Source of the DNA: Adiantum capillus-veneris
Taxonomy: Eukaryota; Streptophyta; Polypodiopsida; Polypodiales; Pteridaceae
Reading direction: 5' to 3'
DNA length: 64,000 nucleotides
Assembly (NCBI GenBank): GCA_014529385.2
Contig: CM043959.1
Coordinates: 47,743,928-47,807,927, forward strand
Shown: positions 12,364 to 24,075 of the stretch, piece after piece
How positions within the stretch are numbered: position 1 is the first letter of the stretch
Layout of the letters: every line of letters begins with the position of its first letter
Notes under the pieces: generated by a model
The model's database searches: none
Told to the model about the DNA's origin: nothing
The model's input: the letters and a program-made list of their open reading frames with translations, nothing else
Program-made: the position numbers and the translations under genes

Positions 12364-12640
12364 TCTCTTTCATAATAAAGGAATCCATGAGAGGAGATAG
12401 CCTTTTGGCCAAAGTAAGGGCAAGGATTTTATACAAGTCAAACAAGAAATAGGTCTCTGGTAATCTAGCACCTCGCTAGATCCTCTCTTGTGTATTAACT
12501 TGATGATTCCAAGATTTAACGGATCATGCAAAACTCCTTGTCTCAAGGATGCTTGAATGCATGCAATAGGTAACCCCAAGAGATAAAACTTCATAATGAT
12601 ACCATCAAAACTAAGAGTCTTTCTTTTTCTCAAGTGTCTA
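12364..12640 (-). pseudogene. LINE reverse transcriptase fragment, proximal part
   Basis: The minus strand encodes GIIKLIHKRG and a YQRPIS...LLTCIKS-type segment, the fingers region of a LINE reverse transcriptase. This piece is N-terminal to the one at 7780-8254. Positions 12364-12470 repeat 8148-8254 with one visible mismatch in 107 bp. The two pieces therefore look like one LINE split by gypsy A1. Confidence 0.8.
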
Positions 12641-12842
12641 ATAGATTCCTTTGTTGAAGATATGAGCTAGAGCATGCGAATTAGAGTTGAGATGGAGGGG
12701 AGATTGAGAGGAAAATTTGATGGTTGAAGAGTGGATTGCAAGGGAATAAGTCCAATAGAAAGAGGGTAAGTCCACGTGGCACCAATGAGAGGAAAGGTGG
12801 ATTTTCTGAGAAAGCTGATTTAAGAGGCTAGTCTAATTGAAA
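12641..12842. other. Spacer between the LINE and copia C0; nothing identified
   Basis: This short stretch lies between the LINE fragment and the start of copia homology. No open frame or recognisable repeat was found in it. Confidence 0.5.
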
Positions 12843-13887
12843 AAAAATTTGGTTATGGCTGAAACTGTCTTGCAGTGTACTATGGGCACCCTTCGTTTCG
12901 ATTGAGGGGGCGAGTATATATCCCATGAATTTAATGCATTTCTAGCTAGTCATGGGATAAAACACCAATTTCTAGTACCTTATACACCTCAAAAGAATGG
13001 TGTTGCTGAGAGGAAAAAGAAGTCTCTTATGGAGATGTCATGATGTATGGTCAAGAGTCAATCTTTACTACATTGTTGTCATGTGTGCTACCTATGTACT
13101 TAACATGTGTCTTACTAAAGCTTTGCAGTCTAAGATTGTCATAGGCTAATTCTTTGTAGTCTAAGACTCCTTACGAAGCATGGCATGATAAGGATCCATC
13201 TATTGACCACATGTGCATTTTTGGTTGTTTATCTTATGATTTGGTGCCACAAAAGCAGCAAACAAAAAATTGGATGATAAGGTTCTCAAATGTATTTTTG
13301 TTGGTGACAGTCATAAACTACATGATACCATCTGCGAACAAAACGTATCTTGGTTTCATGAGATGTTTTATTCGTGGAAGATTATGTTCAACCTTTGTTA
13401 TCATGTACTAGAGATAGAAGTGAAGCTCACATGACATTTATATCACCTTTTTTCCTCTTTTCAATGGTGGAAACTTTAATTTAAGTTCCAATGAGACAAA
13501 TGTACAGCCTATGGCGGATTAAAAAATGCTATAGATTAGCCTATAGTTGATGCATATGTGCATGATGTGTTTGATGTAGGAAGGGCTTAGAATTAAGAAG
13601 CTAGGGGTACGCCAAAATAGTTAGTCCATACTTTGCATGATAGTAAATTGGATGCACCTATGTCTAGTCATACTCATTCAGGTTCTTGCCATGCATTTGA
13701 TTGTTATGCTCTAGCTATTTCTAGTTTATGTGATAAAGAGGAACCTCTTTCTTTTGATGAAGCACACAATTCAAAAAAAATTGCAATGCAATCAAATATG
13801 ATGCACTTATATAGAATGAAACATGGACTTTATGTGATTTGCCTCTTGGCAAAAAGGCCATTGGTATCAAGTGGGTTTACAACTTGA
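12843..13887 (+). pseudogene. Copia element C0, first half (integrase to start of RT)
   Basis: The plus strand carries a decayed copia polyprotein. It begins inside the integrase core (near TMGTLRFD and GGEYISHEF), continues through the VPYTPQKNGVAERK motif, and reaches the linker before reverse transcriptase (SLCDKEEPLSFDEAHNSK). Stops and frameshifts are frequent. It ends in WVYNL exactly where element C1 is inserted; the next residues are encoded from 18996 onward. The 5' LTR, gag and protease are absent, so C0 was truncated on the left before or after the C1 insertion. It is a close relative of C1 in reverse orientation. Confidence 0.85.
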
Positions 13888-14114
13888 TGTTGGAATTAGG
13901 GTTGCAGAGAAACGCACACAGCTTGGAGAAGATGAAGGAAGCTCAAGGCACACAATAGAGAGTGTATTACTTAGTGTGCAATGGAAAGATAGATAGCCCT
14001 AGAGTGATGGGCGTATATACAATGCTCGGGGGGAAAAACCTCCTAAAGAGGGAAAAAATGCCCCGGCGGTCCTAGTGTGTTCACACACATCACTACCACA
14101 TGTATATGGTAACA
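13888..14114 (-). repeat. 3' LTR of copia C1 (227 bp)
   Basis: On the minus strand it starts TGTTACCATATAC and ends ATTCCAACA, so it has TG...CA termini. It is followed on the plus strand by the polypurine tract complement. It matches the LTR at 18775-18995. Confidence 0.93.
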
Positions 14115-14190
14115 AATCCCCCTTGGAGTGATGCAGTGAACGAGAGCTGGCACATGAGTAAAGGGAAGTGCCATGCCCTGAGGACATGAT

Positions 14191-15867
14191 TAGTCCACAA
14201 AGGGGAGTAAGCCCAAAGCTTTGCGGAAAGCTTCAAGCTTCTCACGAGACAATGCCTTTGTGAAAATATCTGCAAGGTTGTCCTGTGTTGGCACATAAGC
14301 CAAGCTAATCTCTCCTGCTGAGAGCCTCTCTTGACATAGTGGTAATGCACCTCAATGTGCTTTGTGCGAGCATGAAAAATTGGGTTCCTCGCAACTGCCA
14401 ATGCGCTCTGACTGTCAGTGTAGATAGTGTTGGCAGTGTCCTGTCCAACACCCAAATCATCCATAAGGCGTCTGAGCCATACACACTCAACCGTAGTTGT
14501 GAAGACTACCCTGTACTTAGACTCACAACTCGAAGTGGCCACAGTAGGTTGCTTCTTGCTCAACCATGATATACATGAACTGACAAGCATGAAACAAAAA
14601 CCACTTGTGGACACTCGCGTGTCAAAACAACCAGCCCAATCTGAGTCCGAAAAATCATGTAAGTCTGGTGGCAATGATCCCCCCTTGGAATAAAACAAGC
14701 CAAGATGTAAAGTGCCACGAAGGTAGCGGAAAATCTTCTTGACATCCTGCCAATGCTTAGACCCTGGGCTATGCATAAACTCCTGACCTATGAGAGTGCA
14801 AACTAAATATCTGGCCTCGTGTTGCATACATAAATGAGGAATCCAAGAGCAGTTTGGTAAAGAGTGACATCAGCAGGATCGTCAGCATCATGTAGACTCA
14901 ACTTCAAACCTGTTTCCATGGGAATGGCAATAGGTTTGCAATCCTCAAGTCCAAATTTACATAGCAATGTCTCTACGTAACTTTTCTGACACAAGGCAAT
15001 ACCGCCATCACACTGCTTAAATTGTATACCCAAGTAATGATGCAACATCCCCAAATATTTCATCTTGAAAGTAGCATTCAAATCAGCCTTAAATTCAGCA
15101 ATATGTCTCTCATTTGGTCCAGTGATCAGCAAATCATCGACATAAAGAACCACAATGAGAAGTACATCATCCTCACGCTTTACATACAATATGCTTTTTG
15201 TTGGACTGTTACGAAAGCCTCATTTAACCAAATGAGTGTCAGCTTTCTCATACCAAGCATGAGGAGATTGCTTCAACCCATAGAAAGCCTTCTTACGTCT
15301 GCACACTTTGTCCTCTTGTCCTTTTATGACAAAACCGCAAGGCTGCGTTACATAAACTTTCTCAAATATGTCACCATTCAAGAAAGCAGTAACAATGTCT
15401 AATTGATGTACATCCCAACCAAAATGAGCCGCCAATGCACATAAAAAACGCAGAGTAGTCATACGACAAGTGGGAGCAAAAGTCTCTTCATAATCTATGC
15501 CTTTTTGTTGTGCATAACCCTTTGCAACAAGTCGAGCCTTATGGCGATCGATCTCACCATCTGGCTTGCATTTTAACTTGTAGACCCACTTTGTACCAAT
15601 GGCCTTTTTGCCAGAAGGCAAATCACACAAAGTCCATGTGTCATTTTCTATAAGGGCATCATATTCTGATTGCATGGCAGCCATCCAATTTTCTGAATTC
15701 TGTGCTTCATCAAAAGACAGAGGCTCCTCAACATCACATAAACTAGACACAGCCAAAGCATAACAATCTGATGCATAAGATGCATGGCGAGAGCCTGAAT
15801 GAGTACGACTAGACAAAAGTGCATCCAATTTACTGTCACGCAAAGTGTGCACCAACCATTTTGGCAT
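14191..15867 (-). pseudogene. Copia C1 reverse transcriptase and RNase H
   Basis: Reverse transcriptase runs from 15867 to about 14803 and shows KARLVAKGYAQQKGIDYEET, then the catalytic LYVDDLLITG box near 15130-15160, with both Asp present. RNase H follows with DSDWAGC, SWLSKKQPTVATSSCES and YTDSQSALAV. The natural end is probably GLLPFVD with TAA at 14191-14193. A disruption near 15190-15220 separates the palm from the upstream fingers, and another shift precedes the C-terminus, so the copy is probably inactive. All catalytic motifs are still readable. Confidence 0.9.
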
Positions 15868-16158
15868 ACCTCTAGCCTATTCATTTTCAACCCTTTCCTC
15901 ATCAAGTACATCATGTACATCTGCATCAGTAATAGGCTGATCTATAACATTTTTAGAAACCCCCATAGGCTGTATATTTGCCTCATTGGAAATTACATTC
16001 GTATTTCCACCACTAAAAAGAGGCAACAAAGTGTCCTAAATGTCCTGTGAGCTTACATTATTGTCTCTAGTACATGACAGCAAGGGCTGAACAGAATCTT
16101 CCACAAACACTACATCTTGTAAAACCAGAATACGCTTTGTTTTCAAATGATATAACCT

Positions 16159-17243
16159 TTAACCTTTGCTTTCAGCACTATAACCAACAAAAATACATTT
16201 GACAGCCTTATTATCCAATTTTCTGCGTTGTGTTTGTGGCACCAAAGCATATGCCAAACAGCCAAAAACACGCATGTGCTCAATAGAAGGCTTTCTATCA
16301 TGCCATGCTTCATATGGAGTAATAGACTGCAAAGCTTTCGTAGGACTCCTGTTAAGTACATAAGTGGCACACATGATGGCCTCAAGCCAAAAAGAATGCG
16401 GCAAAGCTTGACTTTTGACCATACATCGTGCCATTTCCGTAAGTGACCTGTTTTTCCTCTCAGCAACACCATTTTGCTAAGGTGTATAAGGCACTGTACA
16501 TTGGTGTTTTATCCCACGACTAGCCAGAAATGCATTAAATTCATGAGACATATACTCCCCCCCCCCCCTCGATCGGAACGGAGGGTGCCCATAGTACATT
16601 TCGAGACATTTTCAGCCATAGCCAGAAATTGTTTGAAGCACATAAAAACTTCTGACTTTGCTTTAAGCACAAATACCCATGCAGGCCTGGAGTAATCATC
16701 AATGAAAGTCACGAAGTACAGGTAATTGCCCAAGGACGGAGTTTGCATGGGCCCACAAACATCACTATGCACAAGCTACAACCTGCATGTGGCCCAAACT
16801 GAACCATCCTTTGGAAACTTAGAACGCTCCATCTTACCCAAAATACAGCCTTCACAAACATGTTTGACAGGTGCTTCAAGAGGCGGCAAAGAAGCCACCA
16901 TATCAGATTTCTGCAAATGCAGCAAACTAGCAAAATTCAGATGACCAAAACGTGCATGCCAAAGTTTTGCATCTAAAATAGCCCTTGAATCTGCAACAAC
17001 ATTTGCAAAATTTTGTCCACACTTGTCATACAAAGTGAGCTTATACAACCCACGGCACAAAAGGCCAGATGCAACAATTTCATCACCAAAATTGAGATCA
17101 TGAATTGTACATCTGTCATCCACAAATTTGACTACGAGTCCAAGTCTAGCAAGTGCGGATACAGACAAGAGATTCTTCTTAATCCCAGGTACATAAAGTG
17201 CATCAACAAGTGTGAAAGAACTGCCATTAGCAGCAGTAAGCAC
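16159..17243 (-). pseudogene. Copia C1 integrase with GAG-pre-integrase zinc finger
   Basis: The GAG-pre-integrase domain (17243-16776) has the HHCC pattern in LWHARFGHLNF and CEGCILGK. The integrase core follows with HSDVCGPM and FIDDYSRP (first catalytic Asp) and TLRSDRGG (second). A run of 12 C at 16557-16568, in the Gly codons after that second Asp, coincides with a frame break. The C-terminal part continues at 16434-16159. This enzyme would insert the cDNA; here the frame is broken at least twice. Confidence 0.88.
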
Positions 17244-17249
17244 AATCTT

Positions 17250-18481
17250 TCCAACTCCCTGAACTGGATAAGAGGCATTGTTGGCACAAGTGACTTAATT
17301 CCCATGAGGGACAGACTCGAGAGAGGTAAACAATTCATGATGTGAGGTAATGTGCTTTGTAGCACCACTGTCGAAATACCACACATGTGAATTTGCAGCA
17401 ACTGACAAGCATGCATCATGGACAGCAGGATTGTAAGTGCACTCTGCACTAAAATCCCATTCTGCATCAACATCAGCAACACAATCTCCTTTCACAGAAG
17501 ACTCAACAATGGATGCATTTGTAGTGGAACCAGCATTTTCAGTGGAACCACCCTCTTTCTTCTTAGCCTCTTTGGCCTTCAACTTAGGACACGACTTGAT
17601 CAAGTGATCATTAGCTTTACAATAATGGCAACACATCTTCTTTTTGCCCTTATCACCAGAATTGCCAGACGAAGTGCTGCCAGCAGAAGCATTAGGAACA
17701 GAAGTTTTTCCACTCTTCGCAGTAGAACCATAAGAAGTGGTTGCATTGTTGTTACCACCCTTTCTTTGAGAAGCAATAAAAGCCTGTTCAACTGCACGCT
17801 GTCTAGTCCTGTTTTTTTTGGAAAGTGACTCTTGCAACAGCAATGTGCATAATGCATCAAACTTGACAACTTCTGGATTTGCTTGGGTCATAAGTCTCCA
17901 AGTACAGCAAAATTCTGGTAAGAATCTGGTAAGGCATCAAGAACAGTCTGCACAAGTGAATTGTCTGAAATGACTTCACCTGCAGAAATAAGCTGCTCAT
18001 TGATATCCTTGACACTAGCAAGGAAAGTGTCCATATCATCTTCCTCATGCATAATCTTCGACTCTAGCTCTTTATGCAGCAAAGCAATTTTAGCCTCATT
18101 GCGGCTTGCATAAAGACCTGCTAGAATATCCCAAGCCGGTTTTGCAGATTTTGTTGAACAGATGTGAGGAACAATGGTGCGCTTCAGAGACAACGCAATC
18201 AATGCATGATCCTGCGCATCCTTTACATCCCAACGATCTTGTTTTGCCGTAGGCAAAACAACTCTAACAGCAACAATCCTTGCAGCAAGACTTGCAACAT
18301 CCTTAACATCGCCTACATCCTCAGAACCAAGACGTACATCAATGCCCTGCATAATGTTCCAGACGCCCTTTGACGCAAGAACATGTTGCATCATATAAGC
18401 CCACATAGGGTAGTTGTCCCCATCCAACCTGTCCTCAACAGCAAACATCTTGAACACATCTATGTTGTTGTTGTCAGCCAT
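17250..18481 (-). pseudogene. Copia C1 gag and protease
   Basis: The chosen start is MADNNN at 18481, the first Met after an upstream in-frame stretch that belongs to the leader. Gag then runs to about 17888, where it breaks, and continues in another frame to 17295. The zinc knuckle CHYCKANDHLIKSC (CX2CX4HX4C) is intact near 17600-17640. The aspartic protease motif is WYFDSGATKHITSH near 17350-17395. Gag would package the RNA and the protease would cut the polyprotein. Confidence 0.88.
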
Positions 18482-18760
18482 GGTAAATGTTGCACCTGAT
18501 GTGAAAACTGCAGGAAAATAGGAGAAACGGAGTGAGAACAACACTTGCTATAAGCACAAATCTTAGAAGACTATAAGGCACCTGTTATGCAAAAGATGAC
18601 ACTGACAGAAATTCTGCACAAAATGACTAAATAGCATGTGCAGTACTGCCTGTAGTGGAAACGGAGGCCTGTGAACGCTCACCAAAGCTCACTGAAATCG
18701 GAGAAAGTGAGCAGGCGTGTACTGGAGCTGCTGACGACTAAGCCCGGGAAGATGCAACCT

Positions 18761-18995
18761 GCTCTGATACCAATTGTTGGAATGCAGAGAAACGCACACA
18801 GCTTGGAGAAGACGAAGGAAGCTCAAGGCACACAATAGAGAGTGTATTACTTAGTGTGCAATGGAAAGATAGATAGCCCTAGAGTGATGTGGCGTATATA
18901 CAATGCTCGGGGGAAAAAACCTCCTACAGAGGGAAAAAATGCCCCGGCGGTCCTAGTGTGTTCACACACATCACTACCACATGTATATGGTAACA
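18761..18995 (-). repeat. 5' LTR (18775-18995) and primer-binding site of copia C1
   Basis: The LTR is 221 bp with the same TGTTACC...CCAACA termini as the other copy. On the minus strand, two bases after the LTR comes TGGTATCAGAGC (18772-18761), matching the 3' end of plant initiator Met tRNA, the usual primer. The flanking CTTGA at 18996-19000 is the target-site duplication. Confidence 0.93.
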
Positions 18996-20392
18996 CTTGA
19001 TATGTAAGTTGGATGGTGAATGTGATCTCTATAAGGCTAGACTTGTTGCAAAAGGCTATGCACATAAAAAAAGGCATTGAAATTTTTTCTTCCACTTGTT
19101 GTATGACAATTGCTTGTTTTCTATGTGCATTGATAGCTCATTTTGGATGAGTGTAAATCATTTTGACATTGTTACTGCTTTCTTGAATGATGATAGTTTT
19201 TGAGGAGGTATATGTAACACAATCGCACGATTTTGTCAAAAAAGGACAAGAAAAGAAAGTGTGCAAATGTAAGAAAGATTTATATGTGTTGAATCAGTCT
19301 CCTTGTGGTTGGTATGAGAAAGTTGACACTCATTTGGTTAAACAAGGCTTCCGTAACTGTCCAATAAAAAGAACTTTGTATGTCAAACGTGAGGGTGATG
19401 TATATCTCATCGTCGTTTTGTATGTAGATGATTAGTTGATTATTGGTTGAAATGACAGACACGTGAATGCTACTTTCAAGATGAAAGACTTGGGTATAAA
19501 GTTTGATCAGTGTGATGGAGGCATTGCTTTGTGTCAAGCAAGATACATAGAGATATTACTATGTATGTTTGGACTTGAGCACGACAAACCTATTGCAACT
19601 CCAATGGAAACAGGTTTGAAATTGAGTCTTCATGATGCTGGAGATTTTGCAAATGTAACTCTTTATTAGATTGTTGTTGGATGCCTTATTTATGCAATAC
19701 AAGGCTGGATATTCGATTTGCAGTCTCACAGATGAGCAGATTTATGCATAGCCGAGGGTCTAAGCATTGGCACATTGGTAAACGGATCTTTTATGTATTA
19801 GTTCATGCATAGTCAAGAGTCTAAGCATTGGCACGCTACTAAAAAAATCTTTTGATACTTGAGTGGCACTTTACATCTTGGGTTGTTTTATCCCAAGGGG
19901 AATCATTGCCACCAAATTTGCATGCTTTTTCGAACTCAAATTGGGCTGGTTGTTATGATGCATGAGTGTCCACAAGTGGTTTTTCTATTTCATAATCGGC
20001 AGTTCATGCATATCATGGTTGAGCAAAAAGAAACCTATTATGGACACTTCCAATTGTGAGACTGAGTATAGAGCAGTCTTCACCGCTACGATCGAGTGTA
20101 TTAGCTTGAAAACCTTATGGATAATTTGGGTGCTGGACAGGACATTGCCAAAATCATATACACTGATAGTCAAAGTGCGTTGGTAGCTGCAAGGAACCCA
20201 CGTTTTCATGCTTGCATAAAGCACATTGAAGTGCATTATCACTATGTCAATGAGAGACTCTCAACAGGAGAGATCAGCTTCGCTTATGTGCTGGCACACG
20301 ACAACTTTGCATATCTATTCATAAAGGCATTGCCTCATGAAAAGTTTGAAGCTTTCCACAAAGCTTTGGGCTTGCTTTCCTTTGTGGATTGA
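18996..20392 (+). pseudogene. Copia element C0, second half (RT and RNase H)
   Basis: The host copia frame resumes after C1. KLDGECDLYKARLVAKGYAH continues the WVYNL that ended at 13887. Readable motifs include WYEKVDTHLVKQGF, LIVVLYVDD (immediately followed by a TAG), ATPMETGLKLSLHD, and for RNase H SWLSKKKPIMDTS and YTDSQSALVAARNP, ending LSFVD with TGA at about 20392. There are many stops and shifts, clearly more than in C1, consistent with C0 being older. Confidence 0.9.
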
Positions 20393-20468
20393 TCATGTTC
20401 TTAGGGCATGGACCTTCCCTATACACTATATTCTATCTCTCATTCACTGCATCACTTCTAGGGGGATT

Positions 20469-20686
20469 TGCTACCATATTTATGGTAGTGATGTGCGTGA
20501 ACACACTTAGGACCGCCAAGGCACTTTTTCCCTCACTAGGAGGTTTTCTCGGTCATGCATTGTTTATAGGTCCATCACTAATTCATCTTTTTATTTGCAC
20601 ACAAAGAAATACACTCTTTGTTGTGTGCCTTAAGCTTCCTTATCATCCCCAAGTTGTGTGTGCATCCTACAACCCTAATTCCAACA
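20469..20686 (+). repeat. 3' LTR of copia C0 (218 bp)
   Basis: It begins TGCTACCATATTTATGG after the polypurine tract AGGGGGATT and ends CCTAATTCCAACA. It is a diverged relative of the C1 LTR, in the opposite orientation. No target-site duplication can be tested because the other end of C0 is lost. Confidence 0.88.
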
Positions 20687-22082
20687 ATATCACCATTGAT
20701 GCCCTACAAAACTATGCACCAGAGGAGTACGCTACCACGATCAAAGGAACAATGACTAAGGTCAGTAGGAAAAATTGGTAAGTACCCTCTCCTTACCACA
20801 AAACACAAGCACAACATGGACAAAAGAATAAGTGCACAATTTTTTGGGGGAGACAAAGGAGAAGCTAACAACAAGAAAGAATGCTATTCAAGGATACTAG
20901 GTTGAAATGCTTTAAGCTCATGGCATAAAAAAGATGGCAAGCAAATTTTAGAGAACCATTTGATGGAAATGGTCACGTTCATGGACGATAATCACTTGGA
21001 TGTGACCCAAATACTCTTTTACTGGATGCAAAGCATCCTGGAGAAAAAAGAGGTGAACCTCCAAGAAGGCAAAGTGAGCTCCTACCAAACCATTTTAAAT
21101 CAGGAAATGGTGGCAAGGTCCATTTAGAGCCTCTATAACCAACATGCCAAGGGGGCATTTATTGATTTGAATGATCTAAAATTACCATGCAAGAATGGAG
21201 TCATTTTTCAAAGAACATGAAAATTCCTTTTTTGATGACATGGTAAACACATCGGCAGCTAGTCTAAGCAAACATGTTCAGGCAAGTAGAAATGAGGAAG
21301 ACAAGGAAGATAGCACCATCGAGAGTGACGCAGGAGAAGGGAAGTAGGAGGAGGAGGAAGGGGATAAGGATAAAGACAATAATGATGATCAAAATGAGGG
21401 CCCTTTAGGAATAGGAAATACATGCGGATCCACTTTGAGAACGAACAACACTGGCCAAGAAGCCTAAATGTTTGGGCTAGCCTAACACCGAATCGAAGGA
21501 AATTAAACAATCTAGAAAGCAATATGCCAAGGGTAGGCACAAGAAAAAGGGGCCACATAAGGGACAAAACTAGTAAACCAAGGAAGCTTCCTATCAAACT
21601 AGACAAGAATTAAGCTAGGATATGGAGATAGCAAAGCAATGGGTTAGACAATTACTGAAAAGGGAAGAGGTGGTTATCAAACGGGAGGTGACCATCAAAA
21701 AATGACAAAAACTCAAGCTGAATTGTTGAATGCAAAATGAAAGGGAGAATGATGAGTTTAGGTTGAGGGTCACCATGCAACGGGGCATCATAAGCCTAGA
21801 AGTCCTACGAGCTAGGAAGTTGAGAGTCAAGAAGCTCTCAAAAAGACAGTCAAAAGTATAACCTCACAATATGACAAACTATGAGATACCCCTCATCCCA
21901 TTTGTTTTCAAGTGTTAAGAAAGCCCCCAGTTTTGAATTTTCTTGAAGATTTCCCAAAAGGGATCGATGCCAAATTGATTTATGTGGAATGGAAAGCACG
22001 ATGATCTCACTGGGACTTCTCTTGGGGTAAAGTATGAATGCATGGAAGAATGAAGTAGGAGACATCATGGGATCTTTAGACC
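20687..22082 (+). pseudogene. Decayed coding region of unknown family
   Basis: I do not recognise this. One plus-strand frame is coding-like from about 20850 to 21210, with few stops; it includes FFGGDKGEANNKKECYSRIL and LDVTQILFYWMQSILEKKE. After a shift near 21210 it continues into a segment rich in Asp and Glu (21290-21400) that looks like a charged linker. From about 21600 to 21830 there are further Lys/Glu-rich stretches. It directly follows the C0 LTR, so it may be the sequence C0 landed in. A retroelement gag or host gene are both possible; it has no known domain that I can see. Confidence 0.4.
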
Positions 22083-22183
22083 TGTGAGGACAAAGGGTGT
22101 GAAGACCTATGCTCCACCCAGCTTTCATGCTCTATCTTATAGGTATCCCATGTGCTAGTCTCCACCTAGCCCTTGGCCTCACA
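22083..22183 (-). repeat. 3' LTR of gypsy element B (101 bp)
   Basis: A very short LTR with perfect inverted ends TGTGAGG...CCTCACA. On the minus strand it follows the polypurine stretch AAGGGGGGAGTAA. It contains TATAAGATAGAGC, a possible TATA region. A related 107-bp copy with a primer-binding site lies at 32972-33078. Confidence 0.75.
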
Positions 22184-24075
22184 TTACTCCCCCCTTGGAG
22201 AAGTGTTTTTATCCTTGAAAACAAAGAGAAATAATTCTCCTTAAGAACACTAATATTTTCCCAAGTGGCACCTTCTTCAGGTCGATCTTTCCATTTAACT
22301 AATGCTTGGTGATGCACAAGATGACAAGTTTTACATCATGATAGTTGAGGATGTGATTAAGTTCATGCAACTGAGTTGGAGGTTCAATGAAATTGACCAA
22401 AACCTAATGATCAATCACATTGTTGTCCTTGTGCAAGCATTTATGTAGACGACTTACATGAAAAACCAGATGAATACAAGAGTGCATAGGTAAAGAAAGT
22501 TTGTTGGCCATAGCTCCAACTCGCTTGAGTATTTTTAATGGACCACAATACCTAGGATATAACTTAGGTGTAGGACAAGTTTTTATACTTTTTTAATGCT
22601 CTCGAGCATGTAAGTATACCACTTCATCTTCCATGAAGGTGATTTGTTGACGTTTCTCATCAATGTACTTCTTTTATCTGTCTTCTTGTGCTTGTCCAAC
22701 ATTTTGACAAAAAAAAATTAGCATATCCATGTGGTCTTGGATAAATTCCTAGACTTGCTAAATTTTCTCAATTTGCAACCTCATCATAACTAGTAATCTA
22801 GGTTGAAAATGTTGAAAATCATATATAAGCATGAAGCCACTAAAACTAATCCTAACATGCTTTGCACTATTATAAGAAAATCCAAAATAGGGAGATACTC
22901 TTCTAAATCACATTGCTTCTTATTAACTTATGTTTGTAGCATATCCTCTAGCACTTGATTAACATGTTCAATCTACCCATCCATCTTTGGGTGATCTACA
23001 ATATTGATATTGAGTTGTGTTTGCAACCCTCTGAAAATGACCGTTGCACTTGGGATCACGGTCACTCACGATGTTGTTGGGAAATCCATATAGCTTGTAC
23101 AGATTGTCAACAAACAATTTGACTAACTATGGAGTTTCAATGGTGGATTTGGTTGCAATAAAGTTTCGTCAACCTATCTACAATCACCCATACTGAGTCA
23201 TGACCTTGTATGGTGGTGGTTGGTAGACCCACAATGAAATCCACAAAGATATTCTCCCATTTACCATTCGGAATCTCCAAAGGATGCAAGAGACCTCCTC
23301 CCTTTAGGTGCTCTGCTTTATTAACTTGATATTGTTGGCCATAGTCTTGAACATGCCCATGCAAGCCTAGCCAGTAGAATTGTTGTCATATGAGTGCATG
23401 TCTTCTTTATACCTGGTTTCCCTACACTAGGATTGTCATGACATTCATAAAGAATTTGATGTCAAATTTGTATGTCGACGGACATAAACTCTCCCCTTGT
23501 GGAATATGTACCCATTGTCAATGGAAAATTTATTCCATCTATTCAACTCATCACTCAAAAAGGAGAACCAGGTGTGGAGGAGGAATTAGACACACTGCCA
23601 ATATTGGAGTGAGAAGGATTCCTCTTTTTGACATGGATCCCCACCTTGGAGTATGCCTCATCATGCTCACAAGTACCCTTTTGATATTTCAAAACTCACT
23701 TTTAAGTTCCATGAAGAGAAGAGAGTTGATCTCAAGAATTCTACTAAGATCCATTATATTGTCCTTTATGATACCATAACTTTGCATCATACTCTTGAAG
23801 AATCTCAGCCCATGTGGCATTTCGACCCTTCAAGTGAGATTGCTTTGTAAACCACTTGATACTTTCATGGTTAAACACTATTTCAAAGTGAGCACTATAC
23901 AAATATTGTTGCCGCATTATTAGAGCAAACACTTGCATAGAGTTCTCTTTCATAAGAAAATTAGTTTCACTATGTAGAATCTTTTTTTTTTTTGCTTTCA
24001 AACACAATTGGCCTTTCTTCTTGCAAGAAAACTGCTCCAATAGCTTGATTACTAGCAATTTCCTTGAGCACAAAA
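22184..24075 (-). pseudogene. Gypsy B pol, 3' part (RNase H, integrase, chromodomain)
   Basis: On the minus strand: RNase H at 24073-23744 (SIKWFTKQSHLKGRNATWAE), integrase zinc-finger end and core start at 23364-23137 (GKWENIFVDFIVGLPTTT, with the first catalytic Asp, and DSVWVIVDRLTK), a FHVSRLHK motif near 22450, and a chromodomain at 22317-22200 (ALVKWKDRPEEGATWE). Frameshifts and stops separate these. The second Asp and Glu of the integrase were not found, so the core is partly lost. The domain order with a terminal chromodomain marks it as a chromovirus-type Ty3/gypsy element. Confidence 0.88.

Larger units (their letters stand above)
13888..18995 (-). mobile_element. Copia retrotransposon C1, nearly complete, nested in C0
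   Basis: The element is 5108 bp with two LTRs (13888-14114 and 18775-18995), an initiator-Met-type primer-binding site (18761-18772) and a polypurine tract (14115-14126, AAGGGGGATT on the minus strand). The 5-bp target-site duplication CTTGA is perfect at 13883-13887 and 18996-19000. The order on the minus strand is gag, protease, integrase, RT, RNase H, the standard copia order. The LTRs differ by an indel of a few bases and a handful of substitutions, which suggests a fairly recent insertion. Several frameshifts now split the reading frame. Confidence 0.95.
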
